From Psococerastis gibbosa (Eukaryota > Arthropoda > Insecta > Psocodea > Psocidae): a DNA stretch of 64,000 bases. Positions 21,105 to 30,400 of the stretch are shown piece after piece (the stretch's first letter is position 1; each line of letters opens with the position of its first letter). The position numbers and the translations under genes are program-made. The notes beneath the pieces are model-generated. The model was not told where the DNA came from. It saw only the letters and a list, made by a program, of their open reading frames with translations, and did no database searches. The DNA lies in assembly GCA_963971405.1 (NCBI GenBank), contig OZ020489.1, forward strand, positions 13,578,001 through 13,642,000, given 5' to 3'.

Positions 21105-21485
21105 TTTCTTGCGTTGTGATCGCGACCGAGCGGGAGCCGGGATATGCGAAAAACCCAGTCTTCTCTGTGCAGGGCACACTTTTGTCTTGCGGTTGGGAAA
21201 CTGGCACCAAAGGCGGAGGAACTCAATGTAGAGTCGGGATAGATGCAGAAGGCAACTGGAAGCCACTGCATGGCCGTGTCCAGGGGGACCGTGGTCCCCC
21301 CCCCCCAAAAAAAAAATTTGTATGTAAACCTGTATGGTGTAAAGAATTTATCCATCCATTAATTCATTAATAAATTACGTTAAAAAAAATTTGGACCCCC
21401 TCCCCCGAAATCAAATCCTGGGCACGACCTTGAGCCACTGCATTACCCTATACATACTAGTATAGTCATCATGACTAAGATTCCT
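21105..21485 (+). repeat. unclassified repeat UR1, copy 2, interrupted by a hAT MITE
   Basis: ctgtgcagggcacacttttg, gggaaactggcaccaaaggc, gaactcaatgtagagtcggg and actagtatagtcatcatgac match 36640-36780. The copy at 36640 runs straight through the position where this copy holds the 164-bp hAT element. Confidence 0.6.
21269..21432. mobile_element. hAT-type MITE, copy 3, 8-bp duplication AGCCACTG
   Basis: The ends are CATGGCCGTGTCCAGG and cctgggcacgaccttg, with a C run inside. AGCCACTG repeats exactly at 21261-21268 and 21433-21440. The 36640-36780 copy of the host repeat reads accactacattac at the same place with no insert, which confirms the ends. Confidence 0.9.
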
Positions 21486-21489
21486 ACTA

Positions 21490-21610
21490 TGATCCCGCCA
21501 CACCCAGTTTTTTCCATATCCTCTAATTTCGGTTATAACGAGGAGGTTTCTTCAACCAAAGTTAATTTAATGTCAACGTTATATATACCATATAATACTA
21601 CAATGTAATG
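21490..21610 (+). repeat. tRNA-derived SINE-Q, body without head
   Basis: atcccgccacacccagtttt, then ttccatatcctctaatttcg, then ttataacgaggaggtt and ttcttcaaccaaagtta match 55500-55620. The first few bases are the end of a tRNA T-arm and acceptor, as seen complete at 55782-55854. Confidence 0.65.
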
Positions 21611-21794
21611 ATCATCGAATATTCCATATTCGATAGAAGAGGCATTTGATGAGGAATAAGTCAGTATAGGTATTTAAAAAAGACACACTGTTTCCACAAG
21701 CTATGCCATTGATTGCTCACCTTCTACAATATTAGCCCTTGTTTAATTGAAGGGAGGCCGGAGTTTATTCAATTGTTTTAAACAAATAAGTGCA

Positions 21795-22015
21795 AAATGC
21801 GCGGGAAATTCAAATTGATAAATTAATCCTCGGCTATATTTTTGATGAGCTTTCAATTTTTTCTGCCTGAAATTTGGACACATTTAAATTCTTTTTATGT
21901 TTCAAAATTCTACCCGTACATTTTAATGTTTCTTAGTATTTTCTTCAATTATACAACACTGCAATCAAGTTCTCTTGTATTCCAATAATGTATTAATTTG
22001 AATTTCTCGCGCATA
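21795..22015. mobile_element. small foldback element
   Basis: The arms aatgcgcgggaaattcaaat and atttgaatttctcgcgcat are inverted. The left arm and a cacgtgacacctt motif recur at 33728-33840. No target duplication was found. Confidence 0.45.
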
Positions 22016-22329
22016 TCTTAACACCACCACGTGACACCTTACTAATGTGGTATTCACAAATAAAGTCCCGTACTATGGAAAACCCGGTATTACGTTGATC
22101 CCACATCGCCGTAATAGAGCTGCTGCAACACAATTCTCCATCGCCTATTAATTGTCAGGCTTCGGAAAACGTGCACTCCCAGGAAGCTGCTTGAAATTTT
22201 CCGGGAAATCCAGAAATGTTGCGTGACAGAAACGTGTTATTTCTTGATAGCTGCTGCTTCTCTTCCTGCTGTGCTGTCGGTGTGAGAACTCAAGTGTAAA
22301 CGAAAACTTCACTGTCGATCTTACTACAC

Positions 22330-22575
22330 ACATTTCCGCCTTGGTTTGTACAATTTTGCCCCCTGATACTGCTGTCTTAAGAGACAATTGGAGGTGGGAG
22401 AGTCTTATAAGTGTAAAATTCAAATATCTCGTGATATATAAAATCGTCAAGTTTTCAAAAATGTCAGTACAAACAGAAGAAATTTTCCTGAGGATTTTGA
22501 TATTGTTCGCCTTTTGTTTTGTTTACAATAAAGTCGTATTTTCATTTCATTTCATTTCATTTCATCTTACAGATT
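22330..22575 (+). repeat. probable LINE 3' end with (ATTTC)n tail
   Basis: gtttacaataaagtcg is followed by five ATTTC pentamers (22538-22564), the same type of short tandem tail as the ATTGT tail at 16946. The coding part is not recognised. The open frame across it is not supported. Confidence 0.4.
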
Positions 22576-23055
22576 GACCACAATTATTGAATTTGATTTT
22601 TCAAAAATACTATTGGTGTGGCACTCCTAAGAAAGGAGTTCAGAAAATGCCGCCAATTAGTAGCCTATAGGCCACATGTCATGTATCGAAATGTAGAGGA
22701 AAATATCTGCTTATTTAACGGATATTATTGATGGCTCAACGATAAATATTTTATGTGAAAATCGACTTTATAAAAAAAACGCGAATGGGGGTGATTTGTT
22801 CTTAATGCGAGAAGCCGAGAACGTATTCTTTGACGCTATCATTTTATTAGGTCTTCTTATGACTATGAACAGGACTCGTTCTCATACTCAGATAAGTCGT
22901 GCTAGCACTGGGTTGAAAGTCAAAGTTAAGTATGTCTGAGCGTGTCAATCGACACTTGTGGGCGGTGTGGGTTGACATCAATAGGCATCATAGACATACA
23001 AAGGGGTGATTTTAGGCACGGGGGTCATGAAATGAAATGTTCTTAAAATATAGAA
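22576..23055. other. no recognised feature
   Basis: AT-rich, with one agcctataggcc palindromic motif. Confidence 0.4.
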
Positions 23056-23130
23056 AGAAAGAAAATTGTCTTTATTTTCCAAATGGGCGAATTTTGGGCC
23101 TTTCGACCCACAATTAACCCATAAATATAG
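23056..23130 (-). repeat. LINE/SINE 3'-end repeat (gggcctttcgaccc family)
   Basis: aaaattgtctttattttcca, then aatgggcgaattttgggcct and ttcgacccacaattaaccca match 63592-63655 directly, and 51080-51115 plus 51306-51345 in the opposite orientation. The shared end with attgtctttcttt suggests a retroelement 3' end. Confidence 0.5.
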
Positions 23131-23957
23131 GATAGAATATAGATAGGATAAAAACAAAACATATTTCCTACCTATTGCATTCTGAATTTTGGGTCAAAAA
23201 AACAGTCAGGAAGGTAAAATTTACAGCTCTAAGAAAACAAACCATCATCACTAAGAGAAGGGGTGAGAAGCAGTTGCGACCTTTAAAATTAAATTAGATG
23301 CCAAGAGAAGGGCAAAATTGTCTTTCCAAGAAGAGACGCTATCAACAGTACGGTGCTCAAGACGAAAAAAAGCTGCTGAAGACATCAGCAACGCGAAAAA
23401 GTCATCTACTGCTGAAATATAACGCCATCAGAACTAACTACCCTTTCGATGGCTTTCCAACCTCACCTCCATCGCTTCCTCGGCCAGGCTATGTCGATTT
23501 TAATTCTAATTTGAAGAGAAAATATGTCTTCGCCCCATTAACGCGCCTCTTATAATTTCTGATAAAGTGCTGCTATCTCAGCAGCGCCTTTCTTGAGAAT
23601 CTTAATTTTTTATAATAAGATTGAACTGGACTAGGTACCTTTTATAACGTTTAATGTTGATAAACTTCATCATTACGCCAATGAAATTCTTGGAATGCTG
23701 AGTGCTGCTATGGGAAATGGTTTTCAAAATTAATTTCAAGCAAGGGTGGATCCAGAAGGGAGACAGGGGGTCATAACCCACCAAAATAGGTTTACACTGA
23801 AATAGATAGAAATTAATGATGAACCAATAGTATTGTAGACATAACAATGAAGTGAATGAAGACCGTAAGTGTATATACGAGTATATATACACTGTAAAGG
23901 AACAAGAAAGTTGTTAAAAAAAAATACTTCCCATACTTTCTATATGTATGCTATAGG
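23131..23957. other. no recognised gene
   Basis: An 85-codon plus frame at 23298-23555 is the longest. It is basic and Ser/Pro-rich, with no family motif, and is followed by a normal stop. It was left unassigned. Confidence 0.4.
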
Positions 23958-24208
23958 TGAGGGTACTAGAAGCAAAAGGTTCCGGTTCCACTTTTTTGCG
24001 ATATTGAGTTATTGGTATCGTCGGAATCGTCTAGTAAAGGGGTACAAAGTGACGGTGTTGTTAGCAGCAAAATGGGACTTCCTAAGTGTTAAAATGTAGC
24101 GTGAAAGAATCAGATTCCTAAGTACTTCATCAGCTAACCTACAGTTTTTGGTCCCTCCAGAAAAATTTTGTTAAGTGAAACTGGAACCTTTTGCTTCTAG
24201 TACCCTCA
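23958..24208. mobile_element. foldback element, TGAGGGTACTAGAAGC family
   Basis: The ends TGAGGGTACTAGAAGCAAAA and ttttgcttctagtaccctca are perfect inverted repeats that extend imperfectly into ggttccggttccac. It is 251 bp with no coding content. The target duplication is not clear, since the flanks agg and ggt are uninformative. Confidence 0.7.
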
Positions 24209-24294
24209 GGTATACTATTGAACTACTATAGATGGACCTGATGCCTAGATGGGGCAGCAACTTGCACGTAGTTTCACTGCAGACAAACATTATT

Positions 24295-24412
24295 TGGAGT
24301 TCTGGCCATGTTTTGGAGAGGAGTAAAGCAGAAGGTCACGTACTAAGGAAGTACTAGAGGCTCTATAGCCCTTACTCCGATGGATTGGCTTAGTAATACA
24401 AAATTCAAATAA
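24295..24412 (+). repeat. SINE-T fragment
   Basis: tctggccatgttttggagag, then ctctatagcccttactccga and ggcttagtaatac match the middle and tail of the SINE-T copies at 39403 and 58805. Confidence 0.55.
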
Positions 24413-24663
24413 TGGCGGGAAATATTGTGGTTATGTCCAAATTAGGGTCATTATTTATTCATTGATTTATATTTTTATTTATTATTTTATATTTAATTTA
24501 TATTTATATTCATTTACCCCTTGGTATAATTTGGGGTATGATATTTCATTTCTTGTTGTCTTGTAAGAAGAAAAAAATACATTGAGTTTGATTTGATTTT
24601 GATTGTAACATGGCGATTTTTAGGAAAAAGTAGCCTACCTTAATGGTAACAAGGATAAGTCAA

Positions 24664-24905
24664 GAATGCTAGTGTTGGTAGAGAACTAGACTATGAAACG
24701 GGAGGTCAATGTTCGAGACTCAACATGGAATGAAAAATTTTCCGCCTGACCTGAGTCCACCCAACTTTAATGGGTACCTTACCTCTATCGGTAGGGGGAA
24801 AACGTGGCAGCCGGGCATGTTGCGGACCATAAAATCTTAAGTATAGCAGTTGTCATTAGAAAGGATCCTTTATCAACCCTCAGGCTTTAGAGGTAATCTG
24901 TAAAA
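24664..24905 (+). repeat. tRNA-derived SINE (distinct family)
   Basis: gtgttggtagagaactagac resembles a tRNA D-arm and A box, and aatgttcgagactcaac resembles a B box 30 bases on. A non-tRNA body follows (atgggtaccttacctctatc, gtggcagccgggcatgttgc). Only this copy is seen in the window. Confidence 0.5.
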
Positions 24906-24974
24906 GTTGATTGGTGTGACACTATTGATGTGTGGCATGACAATAATAGAGTTATTTAAGAGTGTACAGCCCGA

Positions 24975-25339
24975 AGGAAATTGGCAGCCCGAAATTTAGC
25001 ACTTTTTATTTTTTATTTAAGCAGTAGTTAAGCAAGTTATTAAAGATTTGGCTCATTTAAGTGGTAGAAGACTACCTACTTCATGCATCATATACTATGA
25101 TAAAGTATTTTTAATTTTTGAAATTTTAGTTTTTTCAGAAACACGATAATCATTTATACTCGGTAATTTATAAATAAATATCGTGTTTATGAAAAAACTA
25201 CAGTTTCAAAAATTAAAAATACCTTATTATATGATGCATGAAGTAGTCTTCTACAACTTAAATGAGCCAAATCTTTAATAACTGGCTTAGTTAATTAAAT
25301 AAATAAAAAGTATTAAATTTCGGGGTGTCAATTTCCTAC
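24975..25339. mobile_element. AT-rich foldback element, copy 2 (best preserved)
   Basis: Arms of about 150 bp run from ggaaattggcagcccgaaat to the complement of atttcggggtgtcaatttcc, with attaaagatttggctcattt, gaagactac and atgcatcata conserved in both. It matches 8243-8577 and 47979-48350. Confidence 0.75.
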
Positions 25340-25380
25340 GAGCTCATAAGTACTTTGATGGGAACAGTCTTAGACAATGT

Positions 25381-25764
25381 AATACTCTAGACACGGTATG
25401 TTAGAATTTCCGAGGGACCAACATAAAATGACGTCAGACACTGGTGAAATCGCAAAAGCAGCTGCTTTTAGAGGCGCGAACCTATTATTTTCAAGTTTTG
25501 TTTAGTTAACTAATTAATTTGAGTGGGAGAACATTTTTTAACTTTTTTAAAACTTATTTAATATTCAAATATTCAACTAGAAACTTTTAACGATCAGTCC
25601 GTAATTTTTTTTAAAAAACAAACTGTGACCAGGTTACCAAACAACAAAGTCTCGGTTGCTAGGTAAGCTTAGACGTCATGCGCTGGCAAAAAATAAACAT
25701 AATTTGGGTGCCCCAACTTTCTCATGCAGTGCATCTGCCTTTAGAATGCCGTGTCTAGAGTATT
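25381..25764. mobile_element. foldback element, AATACTCTAGACACGG family
   Basis: The ends AATACTCTAGACACGGTATG and gccgtgtctagagtatt are inverted repeats of about 20 bp separated by 340 bp. TA lies at both borders, so a TA-duplicating (Tc1/mariner-type) origin is possible but unproven. Confidence 0.55.
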
Positions 25765-27094
25765 ATAATATGGTCTAAGAAAACAGTAGCTACTACATAC
25801 ACAAATAATAATAAATAAATAATAAGTACTGTAGTTAATGTTATTTTGATTGCCTTAAAAATAAAGCAAAGCTGAGTAGATTTCACTTTGCAAAGCGGAT
25901 GGATTAACAGAGAAAATTTACATTAGATTAAGCAGACTCACTTAGCGTTGTGAAATTTCATGATGCAATTTATGCTAATGTTGAGCATTTTCTTTTTTCC
26001 TCACTTTTAATATTTTTTGAAACAGCCACAGATATGGCGTGAAGAACTGCTGATTATTATTTTGAAATGCATAGAGCTTGTAATTTTGCCATTGCGTAAT
26101 CCATTTAGTAATTCAAATCAGTTCCTAATGTGAATTTTTTCTGCTGAGCACAAGAAAAGTTTAGATTTGTTTTTTTGTTTTTTGAGAGAGAAAAAATCCC
26201 CTTAAGTGTAAACATTATATATGTAAATACATACATACCTATATACTGTATATACATATATATTTTAAGGACTTTTTATGGACCCAGGCCCATTGGTCCC
26301 CTAAATATCAATATACATATATAGGAATATATCATTAAAGATCAATCGTGAAGCTGAAAAAGAAAAAAAACATGGAAAACTTCTTACAAGCCCAGTATTT
26401 AAATTTAAATTATTACAACTTGTGGTGTTCTGCGATAACTCAGTAAAATAAAATAAGTACCTAACTCACAACAGGGGCGTATCCTAATAAGCTAATAACT
26501 AGGAACTCCAAATTACGCTCCTGGAGGTTTAGGTACCTATGAAATGAGAGTGGACTGTATGAAAATAAAATGATTTTGTAAGAATAAGAAATAAGAGAAT
26601 AAGCCTACCGTACTCTGCTCACTCGGTGAAGGTGTAGTACAGTAGGTAGACCTATTATAATATGTAATGTATAGTGTGGTGCTGTAAGGTGTCTGGGTGT
26701 GTGTGTTTTAGGTGAATAGGCTACGCTACTTATCTACTGCTGGAGTCCGTGGCTTGCAAAGTATCCGCAGGAATCACAGCAGGGGCGAGCACAATAAACA
26801 CTGTTTAATATAAAGAATAATAACACAAATGACACTACAACCACAACTAATAAAATTAATGTAAATAACCATAGGTATATAATTAAATAAATATAGAACC
26901 TATCGGAGCCGATACGATATTAAGACTGAATGCAGAGTGCGGGGTAGAGTACCTAGCAGATTTTAGGGGTAGGTAGGTACCTCTGCGACAGCAACCCGCA
27001 ACTATGCTTAGCTTTTGAAATGCGAGGCATTCAAGGACACAACTATTTTAATAAAAATATTTATTTTATTCCTTTAATTTTTTACTGGTTTATA
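25765..27094. other. no recognised gene upstream of the LTR element
   Basis: Contains ATA/TAC-rich simple sequence at 26215-26270 and several TAGGCCTA-like octamers. No exon or element is supported. Confidence 0.45.
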
Positions 27095-27098
27095 TAAA
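27095..27098. other. target-site duplication TAAA (5' side)
   Basis: TAAA directly precedes the 5' LTR and recurs at 31912-31915 directly after the 3' LTR. The pre-insertion sequence would have read tttatataaattgtctg, a TATA-like site. Confidence 0.85.
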
Positions 27099-27120
27099 TG
27101 TAGGGTATGTAAGAGTGTCG

Positions 27121-27146
27121 TGCGCCACTGGATGTGGCGCATGCGC
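27121..27146 (+). promoter_or_regulatory. LTR hairpin and NRF-1-like palindrome
   Basis: TGCGCCAC and GTGGCGCA (27121-27128, 27134-27141) form a perfect 8-bp stem around TGGAT. They overlap the palindrome GCGCATGCGC (27137-27146), which matches the core of the NRF-1/Ewg binding consensus except at its first flanking base. It is the only GC-rich block in the LTR. A promoter role is an inference. Confidence 0.45.
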
Positions 27147-27209
27147 AGGACAGTCTCGGGTGTGTTGAAGCTTGGAATGGTTCTTCTTTTTGTAATGTTT
27201 CTTAAATCA

Positions 27210-27215
27210 AATAAA
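27210..27215 (+). terminator. polyadenylation signal AATAAA in the LTR
   Basis: A canonical AATAAA. The copy that matters for 3' processing is the identical one at 31850-31855 in the 3' LTR, 56 bases before the LTR end. Confidence 0.6.
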
Positions 27216-27273
27216 TGTTTAACTATGTAATCGGGGCGTATCGTGTATTTAATACAATTCATCTCCCTATATT

Positions 27274-27291
27274 TGGGGGCTCGTCCGGGAT
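27274..27291 (+). promoter_or_regulatory. primer binding site, tRNA-Pro type (18 bases)
   Basis: TGGGGGCTCGTCCGGGAT, two bases (TT) after the LTR end, is the established tRNA-Pro primer binding site, complementary to the tRNA 3' end beginning with CCA. Position and spacing are as in other elements primed by tRNA-Pro. It fixes the 5' LTR border at 27271. Confidence 0.9.
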
Positions 27292-27441
27292 GTGTGGTGT
27301 ATCGGGGAAGTGAATTGTGTGCTGTGGAGGCATCCAGGCATGTGAGTAGAACTTGTGACTGGGACGATATAATGGCGCTGTCATGTTATAGCAGCAGGCA
27401 GAGTACGGTGGTTCGTGTAATAAGGGCGTAAGTTAGTTGCA

Positions 27442-30400
27442 GTGGCGTCTCCTATCATATTCTTCATCAAATTTTTTTTAATGATGGCGTGCCTGGGGGA
27501 TGTAAGGAGTATTAAAAAAGCTGTTCTATACACAAAGACAAAGACTTTGAAGCAGTTTTTTGAATTCTTATATAATGATCAAGCGTTTAATAAAGCTGAA
27601 ATATTGGCGTTTTCTGGATTTGAATATGAGACACAACAGCTGCAGGACAAAAAGGCAGAGCTGCTTGAGATGAAAAAGTGTGACCTTGTGGCTTTTTGCA
27701 TTTTGTTGGGCATCAGTTTTGAAGGTAGGAAAGATGAGATAGCTGATCGGTTGATGGTACTTCTCAATAATGTGGGTACATACGTTCCGGAGGATAAAGA
27801 CGAAGACGATGAAGACGACGGTGATCATGAAGACGATGACCACGACAAAGACGAAGACGACGGTGATCATGATGAAGACGATACTAAAGATGCAATTTCT
27901 GCCAAGACAATTCCTAAAAGAGCTAACGAAGACGCGATACAGCTCCTCACCTCATTGGCTAGCCGTGTTGGCGTTTCATTCCATGACGTCCAAGATAGTA
28001 TTCGCCTATTTGACGGTTCAGATAGGATTACCGTCGAAAGTTGGGTTGAAGAGTTTGAAGAAATGGCGACTACTATGCATTGGGACTCACTTCAAACGTT
28101 TGTGTTTGCTAAAAAATCATTAAGAGGCGTCGCCAAGCTATTCATTGAGAGTGAACGAGGTATAAAAACGTGGCCTCAACTGAAAAGAATTCTGTTAATG
28201 GAGTTTAAAACGCACACGAGCAGTATGCGCCTCCATGAGTGTATGAAAGAGCGAAAAAAGCAAAAATCGGAATCAGCCGTTGAGTATTTTCTGGAGATGA
28301 AGAAAATTGCAAAGTCGGGGTCACTCCATGATGGTGATTTAATGCAATATGTGATCGATGGCATGACGGACGATTATGGTGGTAAGGTGATGTTATACGG
28401 CGCTAAGACGCTCACTTCGTTTCGTGACAAGCTGAAAGACTATGATATTTTGGCTACGAAAAGCCGAAAGGTGGTGAAACCTCCGGATGTTAAACCTGTG
28501 AAGAGGCGGGAAGACAGTCACGTCAACAAGAATGGGGAAAGACCCGAGCATTGTTTTAATTGTGGCAATAAGGGTCATAAATCGACGGAATGTCCGTACA
28601 AGGCTGATGGTCCTAAATGTTTTAAATGTAATTCTTTTGGACACATAGCCAAATATTGTCCACAGACAGTACTGGAGTCTGCCATATGCAGTCGACCGGA
28701 CGAGAGTGGCATGTGTAAAGAAGTTCTCGTGGAAGGCATACCAATTGTTGCGCTCATCGATACCGGCAGTCAACTGACCCTTTTAAAAGAAAGTCAGCAT
28801 GTTCTAATGGGGAACCCAGAGTTAAAGGCATCGGATGTTCAAGTACTTGGAATTGGCCATACCCTTGTCAGGTCCATGGGCTTTATGGACACTAAAGTAA
28901 GCATAGATGGTGCTACTTTCCGGACGAAGATTCATGTCTTGCCCAATGACGCATTACGAAGACCTATGATAGTTGGACGTGATGTCACTGATCAAACCGT
29001 TATGAACATTGATCATGGAAGGGTTACTATTGCGCAGAATACCATTTCAAATGGCTCAGACAACTGCGACGATATGTTTGGGTGCTTTAATGTGGAGGAA
29101 GTACCCGGACCTTCAGTTAGTTTGGTATCGAATGACCAGTTTCGCGCTGAGGCTCTCCACATGATGCATAATTACGTGCCTCAGAAAAATAAAGACTGTC
29201 CTATTAAGATGCGTGTTGTAGTTAAAGATGAGACACCTGTCTACTGTGCTCCAAGAAGACTGTCTTTCAAAGATCGTGACATCGTTGATGCTCAGGTGGA
29301 GGTGTGGTTAAAAGATGGCATTGTTCAACCAAGTGTGTCAGAATATGCTAGTCCTGTTGTCGTTGTACGGAAGAAAGACGGATCTCCGAGGGTCTGTGTC
29401 GATTTTCGTAATTTCAACAAAAAGGTATTCCGTGATCGTTTTCCACTGCCGGTAATGGAAGACCAGCTGGATCGTTTAGTGGGCGCTAAGGTGTTCACCA
29501 CTTTGGACCTTAAGAACGGGTTTTTTCACGTACCTGTTGAGGCGGACAGCCGTAAATATTTGGCATTTGTTACGCACAAGGGACATTGGGAATTTTTGAG
29601 GGCTCCCTTTGGGTACTGCAATTCACCGCCAGTGTTCCAACGCTTTGTGAACACAGTGTTTCGACAGCTCATTATTAGTGGTGATATCATTACATACTTG
29701 GATGATTTAATTCTTCCCTCAACAACTTATAAGGATTGTATGAATAAACTGCAAACTGTCCTAGACACAGCTTCTCTGTATGGCCTTGAGTTTAATTTAA
29801 AGAAATGTAGACTGTTGGAAAGTGAAGTTGAGTTTCTGGGACATCGAATTCGAGAAGGACAAATCTTCCCGTCAGAGGAAAAGACGCTTGCCGTGAAGCA
29901 ATTTCCTGAACCCAAAACACAAAAAGCCCTCCAATCATTTATAGGTTTAACGTCGTATTTCCGTAAATTTGTGAAAGACTATGCGCGTATTGCAAAGCCA
30001 CTCACCGACTTATTGCGAATCGACAATAGTAAAGTGACTTTTGGGCAAGAAGAGAAGATCAGTTTTGAGACTTTAAAGTGCGTGTTGTCGAAAGAACCAG
30101 TGCTTTGTATTTACGATCCTAAGTTGGAAACAGAGTTGCATACCGACGCATCTCAAGATGGATTTGGTGCCCTGATGCTTCAGCGACAAATGGCTGATAA
30201 CGCCTTTCACCCTGTTTATTATTATAGTCGCAAAACTTCGCCTGCTCAAAGGAAGTACACGAGCTACGAACTCGAGATCCTGGCAGTGATTGAAGCAGTG
30301 AAGAAATTTCGGGTTTACCTGCATGGTATTCATTTTACTATTGTGACAGATTGCGATGCCTTTAAGAAAACGATGGACAAGAAGGATCTGTCAGCACGAG

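Larger units (their letters stand above)
27099..27271 (+). repeat. 5' LTR (173 bp)
   Basis: Starts TGTAGGG and ends CCCTATA, an imperfect terminal inversion (CCCTACA would be exact). It is identical to 31739-31911. It holds an AATAAA signal at 27210-27215 and a GC-rich palindrome at 27121-27146. It is short for the family, so the promoter must be compact and may extend into the leader. Confidence 0.95.
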
